NCBI RefSeq assembly: GCF_002367995.1
Contig: NZ_AP018207.1
Span: 5,631,963 to 5,695,962 of the forward strand
Length of the DNA stretch: 64,000 nucleotides
Direction: 5' to 3'
DNA from: Calothrix brevissima NIES-22
GTDB lineage: Bacteria > Cyanobacteriota > Cyanobacteriia > Cyanobacteriales > Nostocaceae
In this document: piece after piece, positions 46,671 to 54,108 of the stretch
Position numbering within the stretch: position 1 is the stretch's first letter
Layout: each line of letters begins with the position of its first letter
Notes under the pieces: generated by a model
The model's input: the letters and a program-made list of their open reading frames with translations, nothing else
Database searches by the model: none
Told to the model about the DNA's origin: nothing
Translations under genes and position numbers: made by a program

Positions 46671-48356
46671 ATGAAAAAATTCCTGAAATACCTGGGTTTA
46701 GGTATATTATCGACAATTTTGACAGCAACGCCGGGATTGGGTGCTGAACGCATTAGTTTTTTTTACCCTCCTTTTGGCGAATTTTCTTTATCGGCTGAAT
46801 CTTTGGAAAAGTTTGCTAAAGAAGGCAAAATTAATAGTGAATTAGCATTTTATGCCAGCCGTGCTACTCCCGAACAACTGGCACAGTTAAGACAACTACT
46901 GCAACAAAAATTTGATATTAGTCCAGTTTTAGTATCTCAGTTTACCTATTCACCTCTAGGTGAGGCGGTGGTGCGGCGTTTAGGAGAATTACTACTTACC
47001 GACTCTCGCCAAAATGGTTTTTACGCCATCCGTGCAGCTTTAATTCTCTCTGCGGCTTCACCAGAAGGGTTAAATGTGGTCAATTTATTGCGTAAATACC
47101 CTAGTGACAGTTTGCGGTTGAATTTTTCTGAGGGATTACAGGTAGTTAATAGCTTGGTAGAGTTGGGTAAAGCTAAGGATCAGATTGTGGCCTTGATTAA
47201 ACAACAGACAATCGCCCAAACTAATAATGCCACAGTTGACTTCGCCCAACAGCCAGATTTGCGATCGCCTGGGAATTTACCCTTTCAAATCACCAGCCTC
47301 AAACTTAACGATAGTTCCCGCGATCGCACTCTACCAGTAGATATTTATTTACCCCAAGCATCAGCAGCTACCACAGGAAATATTCAACCGCCCTTTCCTT
47401 TAGTTGTGATTTCTCATGGTGTCGCTTCCGATCGCTATGCTTTCATATATTTAGCTGAACATTTAGCATCTCATGGTTTTGCCGTTGCTGTCTTAGAACA
47501 TCCTGGTAGTAACGCCGAACGCTTTCAGTTATACTTTGCCGGTTTAGCAGGGCCACCAGAAGCCCAAGAATTTATTAACCGACCTTTAGATGTTAAATTT
47601 GTACTCGATCGACTCCAGCAATTAGATAAAACCGATCCCAATCTCCGAGGTAAAATCAATTTCCAACAAATCGGCGCAATTGGTCATTCCTTCGGCGGTT
47701 ATACTGTCATGGCTTTAGCTGGAGGGAAAATTAACTTTGATAAACTGCGTCGCGATTGCAATCCTAATCGCACGTTGAATGTATCAGTATTTTTGCAATG
47801 TCGCGCTTTTGAGTTACCTGTCGCCAATTATCCTCTGCAAGACGATCGCATTAAAGCTGTAATGGCGATTAATCCAATTGATAGTTCTGTTTTAGGCGAA
47901 GCTGGCGTCAGTGAAATTAAAGTGCCTACCATGCTAGTAGCTGGTAGCGAAGATATCTTTGCCCCACCCATAGCAGAACAAATTTATCCCTTTACTTGGT
48001 TACCCAATCCCAATAAATACTTAGTTGTTATTGAAAAAGCTACACATTTTAGCGCGATCGCCGAACCCACAGCTAATAATAATGTCTTACCCGTACCAGA
48101 GGCGTTACTGGGGCCAAATCGTGCGCCAGCTTATTCTTATATCAAAGCTTTAAGCCTAGCTTTCTTGCAAACCCATCTTTTAAACCGTACCGAATACCGC
48201 ACCTACTTACAGCCAGCTTATGCTCAATATATTAGTCAAAGTCCACTTAATCTCAGTCTTATACAATCCTTAACACCAGCACAGTTAAAACAAGCACTCA
48301 ACGGCTTAGATCCCCAACCAACCGCACCAGCACCCAAGCTGACGCCGAGTCCATAG
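46671..48356 (+). CDS. Exported DUF1400 alpha/beta hydrolase
   Basis: The 561 residues start with a signal peptide (KKFLKYLGLGILSTILTATP, cleaved near 24). A DUF1400 helical domain runs to about 185 (ERISFFYPPFGEFSLSAESL, RATPEQLAQLRQLLQQKFDI) and an alpha/beta hydrolase of the platelet-activating-factor-acetylhydrolase kind follows from about 215. Visible are the oxyanion part PLVVISHGVASDRYAFIYLA, the nucleophile elbow GAIGHSFGGYTVMALA (Ser near 339), an acid in VAGSEDIFAPP and the His in EKATHFSAIAEP. It should act outside the cytosolic membrane. The substrate is unknown. The tail is Pro-rich. Confidence 0.85.
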   Translation: MKKFLKYLGLGILSTILTATPGLGAERISFFYPPFGEFSLSAESLEKFAKEGKINSELAFYASRATPEQLAQLRQLLQQKFDISPVLVSQFTYSPLGEAVVRRLGELLLTDSRQNGFYAIRAALILSAASPEGLNVVNLLRKYPSDSLRLNFSEGLQVVNSLVELGKAKDQIVALIKQQTIAQTNNATVDFAQQPDLRSPGNLPFQITSLKLNDSSRDRTLPVDIYLPQASAATTGNIQPPFPLVVISHGVASDRYAFIYLAEHLASHGFAVAVLEHPGSNAERFQLYFAGLAGPPEAQEFINRPLDVKFVLDRLQQLDKTDPNLRGKINFQQIGAIGHSFGGYTVMALAGGKINFDKLRRDCNPNRTLNVSVFLQCRAFELPVANYPLQDDRIKAVMAINPIDSSVLGEAGVSEIKVPTMLVAGSEDIFAPPIAEQIYPFTWLPNPNKYLVVIEKATHFSAIAEPTANNNVLPVPEALLGPNRAPAYSYIKALSLAFLQTHLLNRTEYRTYLQPAYAQYISQSPLNLSLIQSLTPAQLKQALNGLDPQPTAPAPKLTPSP

Positions 48357-48367
48357 TCGTGAAAGTG

Positions 48368-48508
48368 GAAGGGGATAAGGGGGACAAGGGGAACAAGGGG
48401 GACAAGGGGGACAAGGGGGACAATTGTACAGACGCGATTAATCGCGTCTCTAACAACTAACAACTGACAACTGACTATTGACTATTGACTATTGATTATT
48501 GACTACTG
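48368..48508. repeat. Compound repeat: GGGGGACAA nonamers, dispersed 3'-end repeat, TGACTATT heptamers
   Basis: Three repeat types lie end to end: GGGGGACAAG nonamers (48370-48420), the GACAATTGTACAGAC repeat (48419-48454) whose core AGACGCGATTAATCGCGTCT is a perfect 20-bp palindrome (48430-48449), and AACTGAC/TGACTAT heptamers (48453-48506). The heptamers run into the end of the next gene and supply its stop codon. Confidence 0.85.
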
Positions 48509-49073
48509 CCATCAAATAAAACCTGATGTATGCACCCCAGTAAAATATATTCACAGCTAATAATAGACCTTTACTGAAGTGCGATCGCATATTAGGAAAT
48601 AGATAAATACTGGCGATTAATACTAACGAAATCTCTACGAAAGAAACGATCCCCGCGTAATGTCGGCGATCCCAGTAGGAAATGGGGCTAATAAAACGAT
48701 AATCGCTAAACGGAAAAAAGTGCCGATGGGCGTCATCATGATGCACTGGTAAATCTAAAAGTGAATGCATCAGCATACTAATAAATCCTATTTCTACAAC
48801 TTTCCAATTTAAAAAATGGGCAATTATTACCCCTAGTAATGCTAAAGGGATCGAGTGAAAAGTACTAATAATATTTTGCCAAAAGGGCTGATAGTAAACC
48901 TCTGACCAAATTTGATGTGACGGTAGACGATAGACAAACTTCATCAAGAAGTAAAACAAAAATATTGGCACATCAGGCAAAATTGCACCAATAAAAATCG
49001 CATGACTTGCTTGATTGCGAATGTTTTGGCTGAAAATTACCAAATTGAGAATCGCATGGCTAGGAGTATTCAT
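48489..49073 (-). CDS. Predicted membrane-bound metal-dependent hydrolase-like protein
   Basis: The 194 residues begin NTPSHAILNLVIF and contain GAILPDVPIFLFYFL and LMHSLLDLPVHHDDAHRHFF, with FPFSDYRFISPISYWD after. The His/Asp-rich motifs and four or five membrane spans resemble the YdjM/DUF457 group of predicted inner-membrane metal-dependent hydrolases. No reaction is known for this subgroup. The C-terminal residues VVNNQ and the TAG stop are read from the heptamer array (AGTCAATAATCAATAG), so the native C-terminus may be altered. ATG at 49073 or GTG at 49076 can serve as start. Confidence 0.7.
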   Translation of the reverse strand: MNTPSHAILNLVIFSQNIRNQASHAIFIGAILPDVPIFLFYFLMKFVYRLPSHQIWSEVYYQPFWQNIISTFHSIPLALLGVIIAHFLNWKVVEIGFISMLMHSLLDLPVHHDDAHRHFFPFSDYRFISPISYWDRRHYAGIVSFVEISLVLIASIYLFPNMRSHFSKGLLLAVNIFYWGAYIRFYLMAVVNNQ

Positions 49074-49571
49074 CACTGAAATTTAGTGAATTTGCTGACG
49101 ATAATAGCTAATGGAATGTTTCCAAAAGTTGATGTACGGTTAATATCTAAGCGATCGCGCAAATTGTAACAAATTTAGCTAAATCGCTGATTTTCTAGCA
49201 TTAATGCCAGCAGTTTCTACTGATTGTCAGGAAATTTTTATATTATTTACCCAGTATTAATAAAAACTTATCCCCAAAATTTTGCCTATATATATACTAT
49301 TTGTAAATAAGTATTAAGAAATCCTTATTAATAAATGTTGCCATGCCTTGATTAAATTGTTAACGTGTGTATGACAGCGTTGTGGTTAATGCTTGGATTA
49401 AGGAGATTAAAAAACCTATGAGCTATATCCATGCAGCCAATTGTACAAAGTTGTAATTTTCAAACAGCAAGGGAGACATTTCTGCAGTTGGGAGGCTGAC
49501 TATAAGGGATTTGTAGATTAACTCAGAAATTTCTCCTATCAAAGTTTTGATTCAAGAAGCATAACTAAATT
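49074..49571. other. Gene-free divergent region upstream of the SDR gene
   Basis: About 500 nt, A+T-rich on the left. The right part looks like a transcribed leader: a possible 12-codon ORF (49418-49456) with AAGGAG upstream, then a purine-rich stretch with GGGAGA and GGGAGG, leading to the hairpin before the SDR gene. Confidence 0.4.
49418..49456 (+). CDS. Possible leader peptide (12 codons)
   Basis: ATG to TAA encodes MSYIHAANCTKL. AAGGAG lies 12 nt upstream, a slightly long spacing. It precedes the SDR gene by 171 nt. Such a short frame can occur by chance, and the only support is the ribosome-binding-site-like sequence and its position in a structured leader. Confidence 0.25.
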   Translation: MSYIHAANCTKL

Positions 49572-49627
49572 GTCTTACCCTCCGGATGCGAGAACGCGGT
49601 AAGACTAAAGATTTTGGAGGTAAACTC
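49572..49627 (+). promoter_or_regulatory. Candidate RNA switch controlling the SDR ribosome-binding site
   Basis: GTCTTACC (49572-49579) can pair with GGTAAGAC (49598-49605), and inside this a GCG-AGAA-CGC mini-hairpin forms. The same left arm plus the next bases (TTACCCTCC, 49575-49583) can instead pair with the ribosome-binding site GGAGGTAA (49616-49623) with one bulged C. The two pairings share bases and exclude each other. A regulatory role is inferred. Confidence 0.45.
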
Positions 49628-50512
49628 ATGAAGATTCAAGGTAATGTAGCCCTGATTACAGGGGCTTCCCGTGGTATTGGGCGGGCGATCGCACTCGAAT
49701 TAGCCCAACAAGGTATCAAGCGCGTGATACTATTGGCACGCGATCGCCAAAAATTAGCCGCAGTCGCCGAAGAAATCGAAGCCATCGGAGCAGCAGCCAC
49801 CATCGTACCCATAGACTTAACCCAAGCTATTGAGGTAAACATTGCTGTAGCTCAACTATGGCGCGATTGCGGGGCAATTCATCTACTAGTTAATTGTGCT
49901 GGAGTCGCTTACCAAACTCCCTTTCTCCAATCTAAACTTCCTCAAGTTCAAGAAGAAATCTCCCTGAATCTATTAGGGATGTACAATCTCACAAGTCTGG
50001 TAGCGCGACGCATGGCGAACCACAGACAAGGAACAATCGTCAACGTCTCCAGCTTAATGGGGAAAATTGCTGCACCCACAATGGCGACTTATTCCGCCAC
50101 CAAATTCGCCATTTTAGGATTTACTCAAGCCTTGCGCCAAGAACTAGCACCTTATAATATTCAAGTCCAAGCATTGTTACCTTCCCTCACAGATACAGAC
50201 ATGGTGCGCGGCTTTCAGTTATTTCGCTGGGTAATCCCCATGACACCCCAAGAAGTCGCCCAAACCTTTGTCACAGGCTTGCAGAGAGACTCGCCAGAAA
50301 TTTTGGTAGGATGGCAAAGTCATCTCGCTGTATGGTGTCAACGCCTAACACCTTGGCTGCTAGAACCAATTTTACAAATAGCTAGTCCTCCAGCCTTCAA
50401 AACCAAACAGCCGCAAAATATCCTGAGTGCGATCGCGCAAAAACTCAGCCTCATTACCAGAGAATTACTCATATCCCGAAATATGGTATCTTTCGTCTCC
50501 GCCCGCAAGTAA
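49628..50512 (+). CDS. Short-chain dehydrogenase/reductase
   Basis: This 294-residue classical SDR has the nucleotide-binding TGASRGIGRAIALELA (residues ~10-25), the NAG-type LLVNCAGVAYQTPF, the catalytic Ser in IVNVSSLMGKIAAP, and YSATK with catalytic Tyr and Lys, followed by PSLTDTDMVRGF. It would reduce or oxidise an alcohol/carbonyl with NADP(H). The substrate is not visible. A C-terminal extension of ~50 residues beyond the core may contact membrane or partners. The ATG at 49628 has a strong GGAGGT 8 nt upstream and is chosen over an in-frame ATG at 49586 that lies inside the hairpin. Confidence 0.88.
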   Translation: MKIQGNVALITGASRGIGRAIALELAQQGIKRVILLARDRQKLAAVAEEIEAIGAAATIVPIDLTQAIEVNIAVAQLWRDCGAIHLLVNCAGVAYQTPFLQSKLPQVQEEISLNLLGMYNLTSLVARRMANHRQGTIVNVSSLMGKIAAPTMATYSATKFAILGFTQALRQELAPYNIQVQALLPSLTDTDMVRGFQLFRWVIPMTPQEVAQTFVTGLQRDSPEILVGWQSHLAVWCQRLTPWLLEPILQIASPPAFKTKQPQNILSAIAQKLSLITRELLISRNMVSFVSARK

Positions 50513-50878
50513 CTTGACATCCTCTTCCGCTAATTGCGCTGCAATGTAGTGGGAGATTGCAAAATTACTGATAAGTAGGGACAGAAAAAATCTCTGGCGT
50601 TGCTGATTGATGGGATGATTTTTATCTCACGCAAAGGCGCAAAGGCGCAAAGAATCGACTTTTAGTTTTGTCCAAAAGTCTGAATTCATCCCGCAAATAT
50701 GCAACGCCAAATCTCTCTTCTCTCTGTGTACTCTGCGCCTCTGCGGTTCAATAAATTATTTTTCAACCGCAGAGAACGCAGAGAACGCAGAGGAAAAAGA
50801 TTGTACAATCTCTTCTTGGCGCTCTTGGCGTCTTGGCGGTTAAATCATAAAACCAACCTCATTGCGGAGCCACCAGAA
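50513..50878. repeat. Gene-free stretch filled with dispersed CGCAAAGG/GCAGAG repeats
   Basis: Contains CACGCAAAGGCGCAAAGG (near 50628-50652), then an inverted pair CTCTGCGGTT / AACCGCAGAG with GAACGCAGAGAACGCAGAGG (about 50735-50798), then CTTGGCGCTCTTGGCGTCTTGG (about 50815-50840). An open frame crosses it into the next gene, but its residues simply translate the repeat. Confidence 0.7.
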
Positions 50879-52378
50879 ATGCTGAAATTACCCGATAATC
50901 TGCCAATTATCCCCGAAATCATCGATGGACTCCCCAATATTTCTGGTTGGGAAACAGAGGTTCTCTCCGTAGTCAACCACGATTCACCCGTATTTTTACC
51001 AAAAACCAACCTAAGCTTAGATAATATTCACGCCGGATTTGCGATCGCCTTACACATGCACCAGCCAACCATCCCTGCTGGCTATGATGGCGGACTAATC
51101 AGCAATCTGCAATATATGTTTGAACATCAAGGCGAAGGAGATAACCACAACGCCGCGCCTTTTGCCTATTGTTACAGCCGTATGGGCGATTTTATCCCCG
51201 AACTTGTTAATCAAGGTTGCAATCCCCGCGTCATGCTGGATTACTCTGGTAATCTTTTTTGGGGACTCAGACAAATGGGACGCAATGATATTATCGATAA
51301 TCTCAAACGCATCACTTGCGATCCCACCTATCAACCTTATGTAGAATGGTTGGGGACAATGTGGAGTCATGCCGTAATTCCATCCACACCCATAGCAGAT
51401 ATTAAATTACAAATCTTGGCATGGCAGCAACACTTCGCTGCAATTTTTGGTTGGGAAGCATTAGCGCGAGTCAAAGGCTTTTCTCCCCCAGAAATGCACC
51501 TACCAAATCATCCCGATACTTTATTTGCATTTGTCAAAGCACTGAAAGAATGTGGATATAAATGGCTATTAGTTCAAGAACATTCTGTAGAAGCAATTAA
51601 CGGACAACCGCTAAGTTATAAACATTTACCACATCGTTTAATTGCCCGTAATTCCCAAGGCGAAACCATTAGTATTACCGCCTTAATTAAAACCCAAGGT
51701 TCCGATACTAAATTAGTTGGTCAGATGCAACCTTATTATGAAGCCAAAACTCTGAATAAACAACAGTTAGGAGATGTATCAATACCGCCAATTGTCAGCC
51801 AAATCGGTGATGGTGAAAACGGCGGTGTCATGATGAATGAATTTCCCAATGCTTTTAAACAAGCTTGGGGGGATATGATAAATCATGGTGGAGGTAAAAC
51901 AGGTGTCGTAGGATTTTGCGGCACAGAATATTTAGAATTAATTGAAGCTGCTGGCTGTAACCCAGAAGAATATCCAGCTTGTCAGCCAGTCGGACAACAT
52001 TATATTTGGGAGCGAGTCGCACCCGATAATATTCAAGCTGAAGCCGTTGAAAATGCCATTTTAGAATTAAAGCAAACTAATCCTAATTTCCACATGGATG
52101 GAGCTTCATGGACTAATCATATCAGTTGGATTAAGGGTTATGAAAATGTCTTGTCTCCTATGTATGAATTAAGTAGTTTATTTCATGATAAGATTGACAA
52201 GTTATTAGTTGATTCTTTAACTTCATTATCTCTGAATCAACAAGATAATTATCGTCAGTTACTATTACATAATCTTCTCTTACAAACTAGTTGTTTTCGC
52301 TATTGGGGACAGGGTACTTGGACTGATTACGCCAAAGAAATTTATCGTCGTGGTGAAATTTTGTTAGATAAATTGTAA
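50879..52378 (+). CDS. Glycoside hydrolase family 57 protein
   Basis: The 499 residues carry a GH57 catalytic domain: IHAGFAIALHMHQPTIPAGY with the H-x-H-Q motif (59-62), MLDYSGNLFWGLRQM, GTMWSHAVIPSTP, KGFSPPEMHLPNHPDTLFAF with a Glu expected to be important for catalysis, and QIGDGENGGVMMNEFPNAF with an Asp-Gly-Glu. GH57 enzymes cleave or transfer alpha-glucans (amylase, branching or transferase activities), so a role in glycogen turnover is likely but the exact activity is not fixed. The ATG at 50879 has GGAG nine nt upstream. Earlier in-frame starts lie in repeat DNA. Confidence 0.85.
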   Translation: MLKLPDNLPIIPEIIDGLPNISGWETEVLSVVNHDSPVFLPKTNLSLDNIHAGFAIALHMHQPTIPAGYDGGLISNLQYMFEHQGEGDNHNAAPFAYCYSRMGDFIPELVNQGCNPRVMLDYSGNLFWGLRQMGRNDIIDNLKRITCDPTYQPYVEWLGTMWSHAVIPSTPIADIKLQILAWQQHFAAIFGWEALARVKGFSPPEMHLPNHPDTLFAFVKALKECGYKWLLVQEHSVEAINGQPLSYKHLPHRLIARNSQGETISITALIKTQGSDTKLVGQMQPYYEAKTLNKQQLGDVSIPPIVSQIGDGENGGVMMNEFPNAFKQAWGDMINHGGGKTGVVGFCGTEYLELIEAAGCNPEEYPACQPVGQHYIWERVAPDNIQAEAVENAILELKQTNPNFHMDGASWTNHISWIKGYENVLSPMYELSSLFHDKIDKLLVDSLTSLSLNQQDNYRQLLLHNLLLQTSCFRYWGQGTWTDYAKEIYRRGEILLDKL

Positions 52379-52571
52379 ATGTTCCCAACTTTAGGGGTGG
52401 GGTTTACCTACGCTGATGTTTTATACTTTTGTTAAACGCAAAGGTGCGCTAAGGTTAACGCAAAGGTACGCAGAGTTTTTGCGGAATTTATGATTTTTGC
52501 AAAAGGTATATTGGTATGATTAAGGGTAAAATCACCAAATTTACTTTTAATCTTGAGAAAGAAATAACATT
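52379..52571. repeat. Intergenic CGCAAAGG repeat copy
   Basis: AACGCAAAGGTGCGCTAAGG and TTAACGCAAAGGTACGCAGAG (about 52434-52474) form another copy of the dispersed repeat before the caspase gene. Confidence 0.6.
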
Positions 52572-54044
52572 ATGTTCAGGCAAAGGTGGCTTACTGGTTT
52601 AGGAATAACGCTAATATTTTTACCATTCGCTAGCGTTTATATAGGAGAAAAATATCTTAATATTTCTGCTTTAGCTACTGCAACGGCAACTAAGATACCA
52701 AAAATTACAAGTAATTTAACAAATATTAATCAATATTTACTGCCGAATTACAAGCAGGAAAATTTAATTGCACAAAAAGGTTCTAATATTCAACGCCAAT
52801 ATCGTACAGCATTGGTTATCGGTAATTCTAATTATAAATTAGCGACGGAATTAAGCAATCCTATTAATGATGCAACTGCGATCGCTAATTCCCTGAAGCA
52901 GTTAGGATTCGATGTCACCCTGTTAAAGGATGCAGATTTACGACAAATGGAACAGTCTATTGAAGATTTTAATCGCAAGTTGCGTCAGGGGGGAACAGGA
53001 CTATTTTACTTTGCGGGACATGGAACACAAGTAGATGGCGAAAATTATTTAATTCCTATAGATGCGCGTTTAGAACGAGAACAAGATGTGCGATATGAAA
53101 CTTTACCTTTGGGCAAAGTTCTTAATATTATGGAAGATGCCGCTAATGATGTAAATATTATTATTTTAGATGCTTGTCGTAATAATCCCTTTGGGAGAAA
53201 ATGGCGTTCTCTTCAAGGAGGTTTAGCCGCACCAACCCAAAGTGTTAAAGGTACTTTAATTGCTTATGCAACATCACCGGGTAAAGTTGCTTTAGATGGC
53301 AGAGGTAGTAATAGTCCTTATACTACAGCTTTGTTACAACACATTAAAACACCTAATTTAGATGTGGAACAAATGTTTAAGCAAGTCCGCGCAGATGTGG
53401 TAAAAGAAACTAGAGGTAAACAAACACCTTGGGAATCTTCTTCGCTGATTGGGAATTTTGCTTTTAATATCAAAGCCGATAATAGTAATATAGCAACTAC
53501 AGTTACTCAACCTTCACCTATTTCTTCGCCAGTTCCTTCCGAGACACCACCAGTTACTAAAACGATACCAACTCCATCACCAATTAATTCTCAGAAAATT
53601 GCCTATTTTACCCAACCACCTAGTTTAGTAAGAACTACCACTAGCTACAATCGTATTAACGAACCAGCCGCAGTTTATTACTTTACAATTAATTTACCGG
53701 ATAATGCTGGTGAGCCATTGGAAAAAATTACGATCCAACAAAAGCAAGGTGTAGATTCGGTTCGCTTTAACTTAGATAAGAGTTTTGCTTATGAAGGGAC
53801 ATATTCCCAAGAAGGACAGAAGTTTGCATTAAAAGATATTAGTAGCGATCAAAAAACGCAAACTGTAACCCTTACTTTTAATCCACCAATAGCACCTGGT
53901 AAAAATATTACTGTAGCTTTAAAACCTGTACAAAATCCTCAAGTTAGCGGAGTTTATATGTTTGGAGTGACAGCATTTCCCCCAGGCGAAAAATCTCACG
54001 GACAGTTTCTCGGTTATGGGAGATTACATATTTATCCTATATAG
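52572..54044 (+). CDS. Exported orthocaspase fused to a DUF2808 domain
   Basis: The 490 residues start with a signal/anchor segment (WLTGLGITLIFLPFASVYIG, 6-25). A caspase-like p20 domain (C14 family) from about 78 to 300 begins RTALVIGNSNYKLATELSNP and has the His of YFAGHGTQ (H150) and the Cys of IIILDACRNNPFG (C202), so both catalytic residues are present. A Pro/Thr/Ser linker (about 310-345) leads to a C-terminal DUF2808 domain: AYFTQPPSLVRTTTSYNRIN, VYYFTINLPDNAGEPLEKIT, and SGVYMFGVTAFPPGEKSHGQ. DUF2808 proteins are normally small exported proteins of unknown role. The layout implies cleavage activity outside the cytosol. Confidence 0.82.
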   Translation: MFRQRWLTGLGITLIFLPFASVYIGEKYLNISALATATATKIPKITSNLTNINQYLLPNYKQENLIAQKGSNIQRQYRTALVIGNSNYKLATELSNPINDATAIANSLKQLGFDVTLLKDADLRQMEQSIEDFNRKLRQGGTGLFYFAGHGTQVDGENYLIPIDARLEREQDVRYETLPLGKVLNIMEDAANDVNIIILDACRNNPFGRKWRSLQGGLAAPTQSVKGTLIAYATSPGKVALDGRGSNSPYTTALLQHIKTPNLDVEQMFKQVRADVVKETRGKQTPWESSSLIGNFAFNIKADNSNIATTVTQPSPISSPVPSETPPVTKTIPTPSPINSQKIAYFTQPPSLVRTTTSYNRINEPAAVYYFTINLPDNAGEPLEKITIQQKQGVDSVRFNLDKSFAYEGTYSQEGQKFALKDISSDQKTQTVTLTFNPPIAPGKNITVALKPVQNPQVSGVYMFGVTAFPPGEKSHGQFLGYGRLHIYPI

Positions 54045-54046
54045 TT

Positions 54047-54080
54047 TAATTCGTAATTCGTAATTCGTAATTCGTAATTA
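54047..54080. repeat. TAATTCG heptamer array
   Basis: Four to five tandem TAATTCG units sit between the caspase stop and the convergent histidine kinase gene. Confidence 0.85.
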
Positions 54081-54108
54081 ATAGGGGATACTTATATCAG
54101 TAATGGAT

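Noticed and set aside
49628-50512. HetN-like heterocyst regulator
   Set aside because: It is an SDR, but I see no RGSGR motif and no hetI/hgl neighbours, so only the general family is called.
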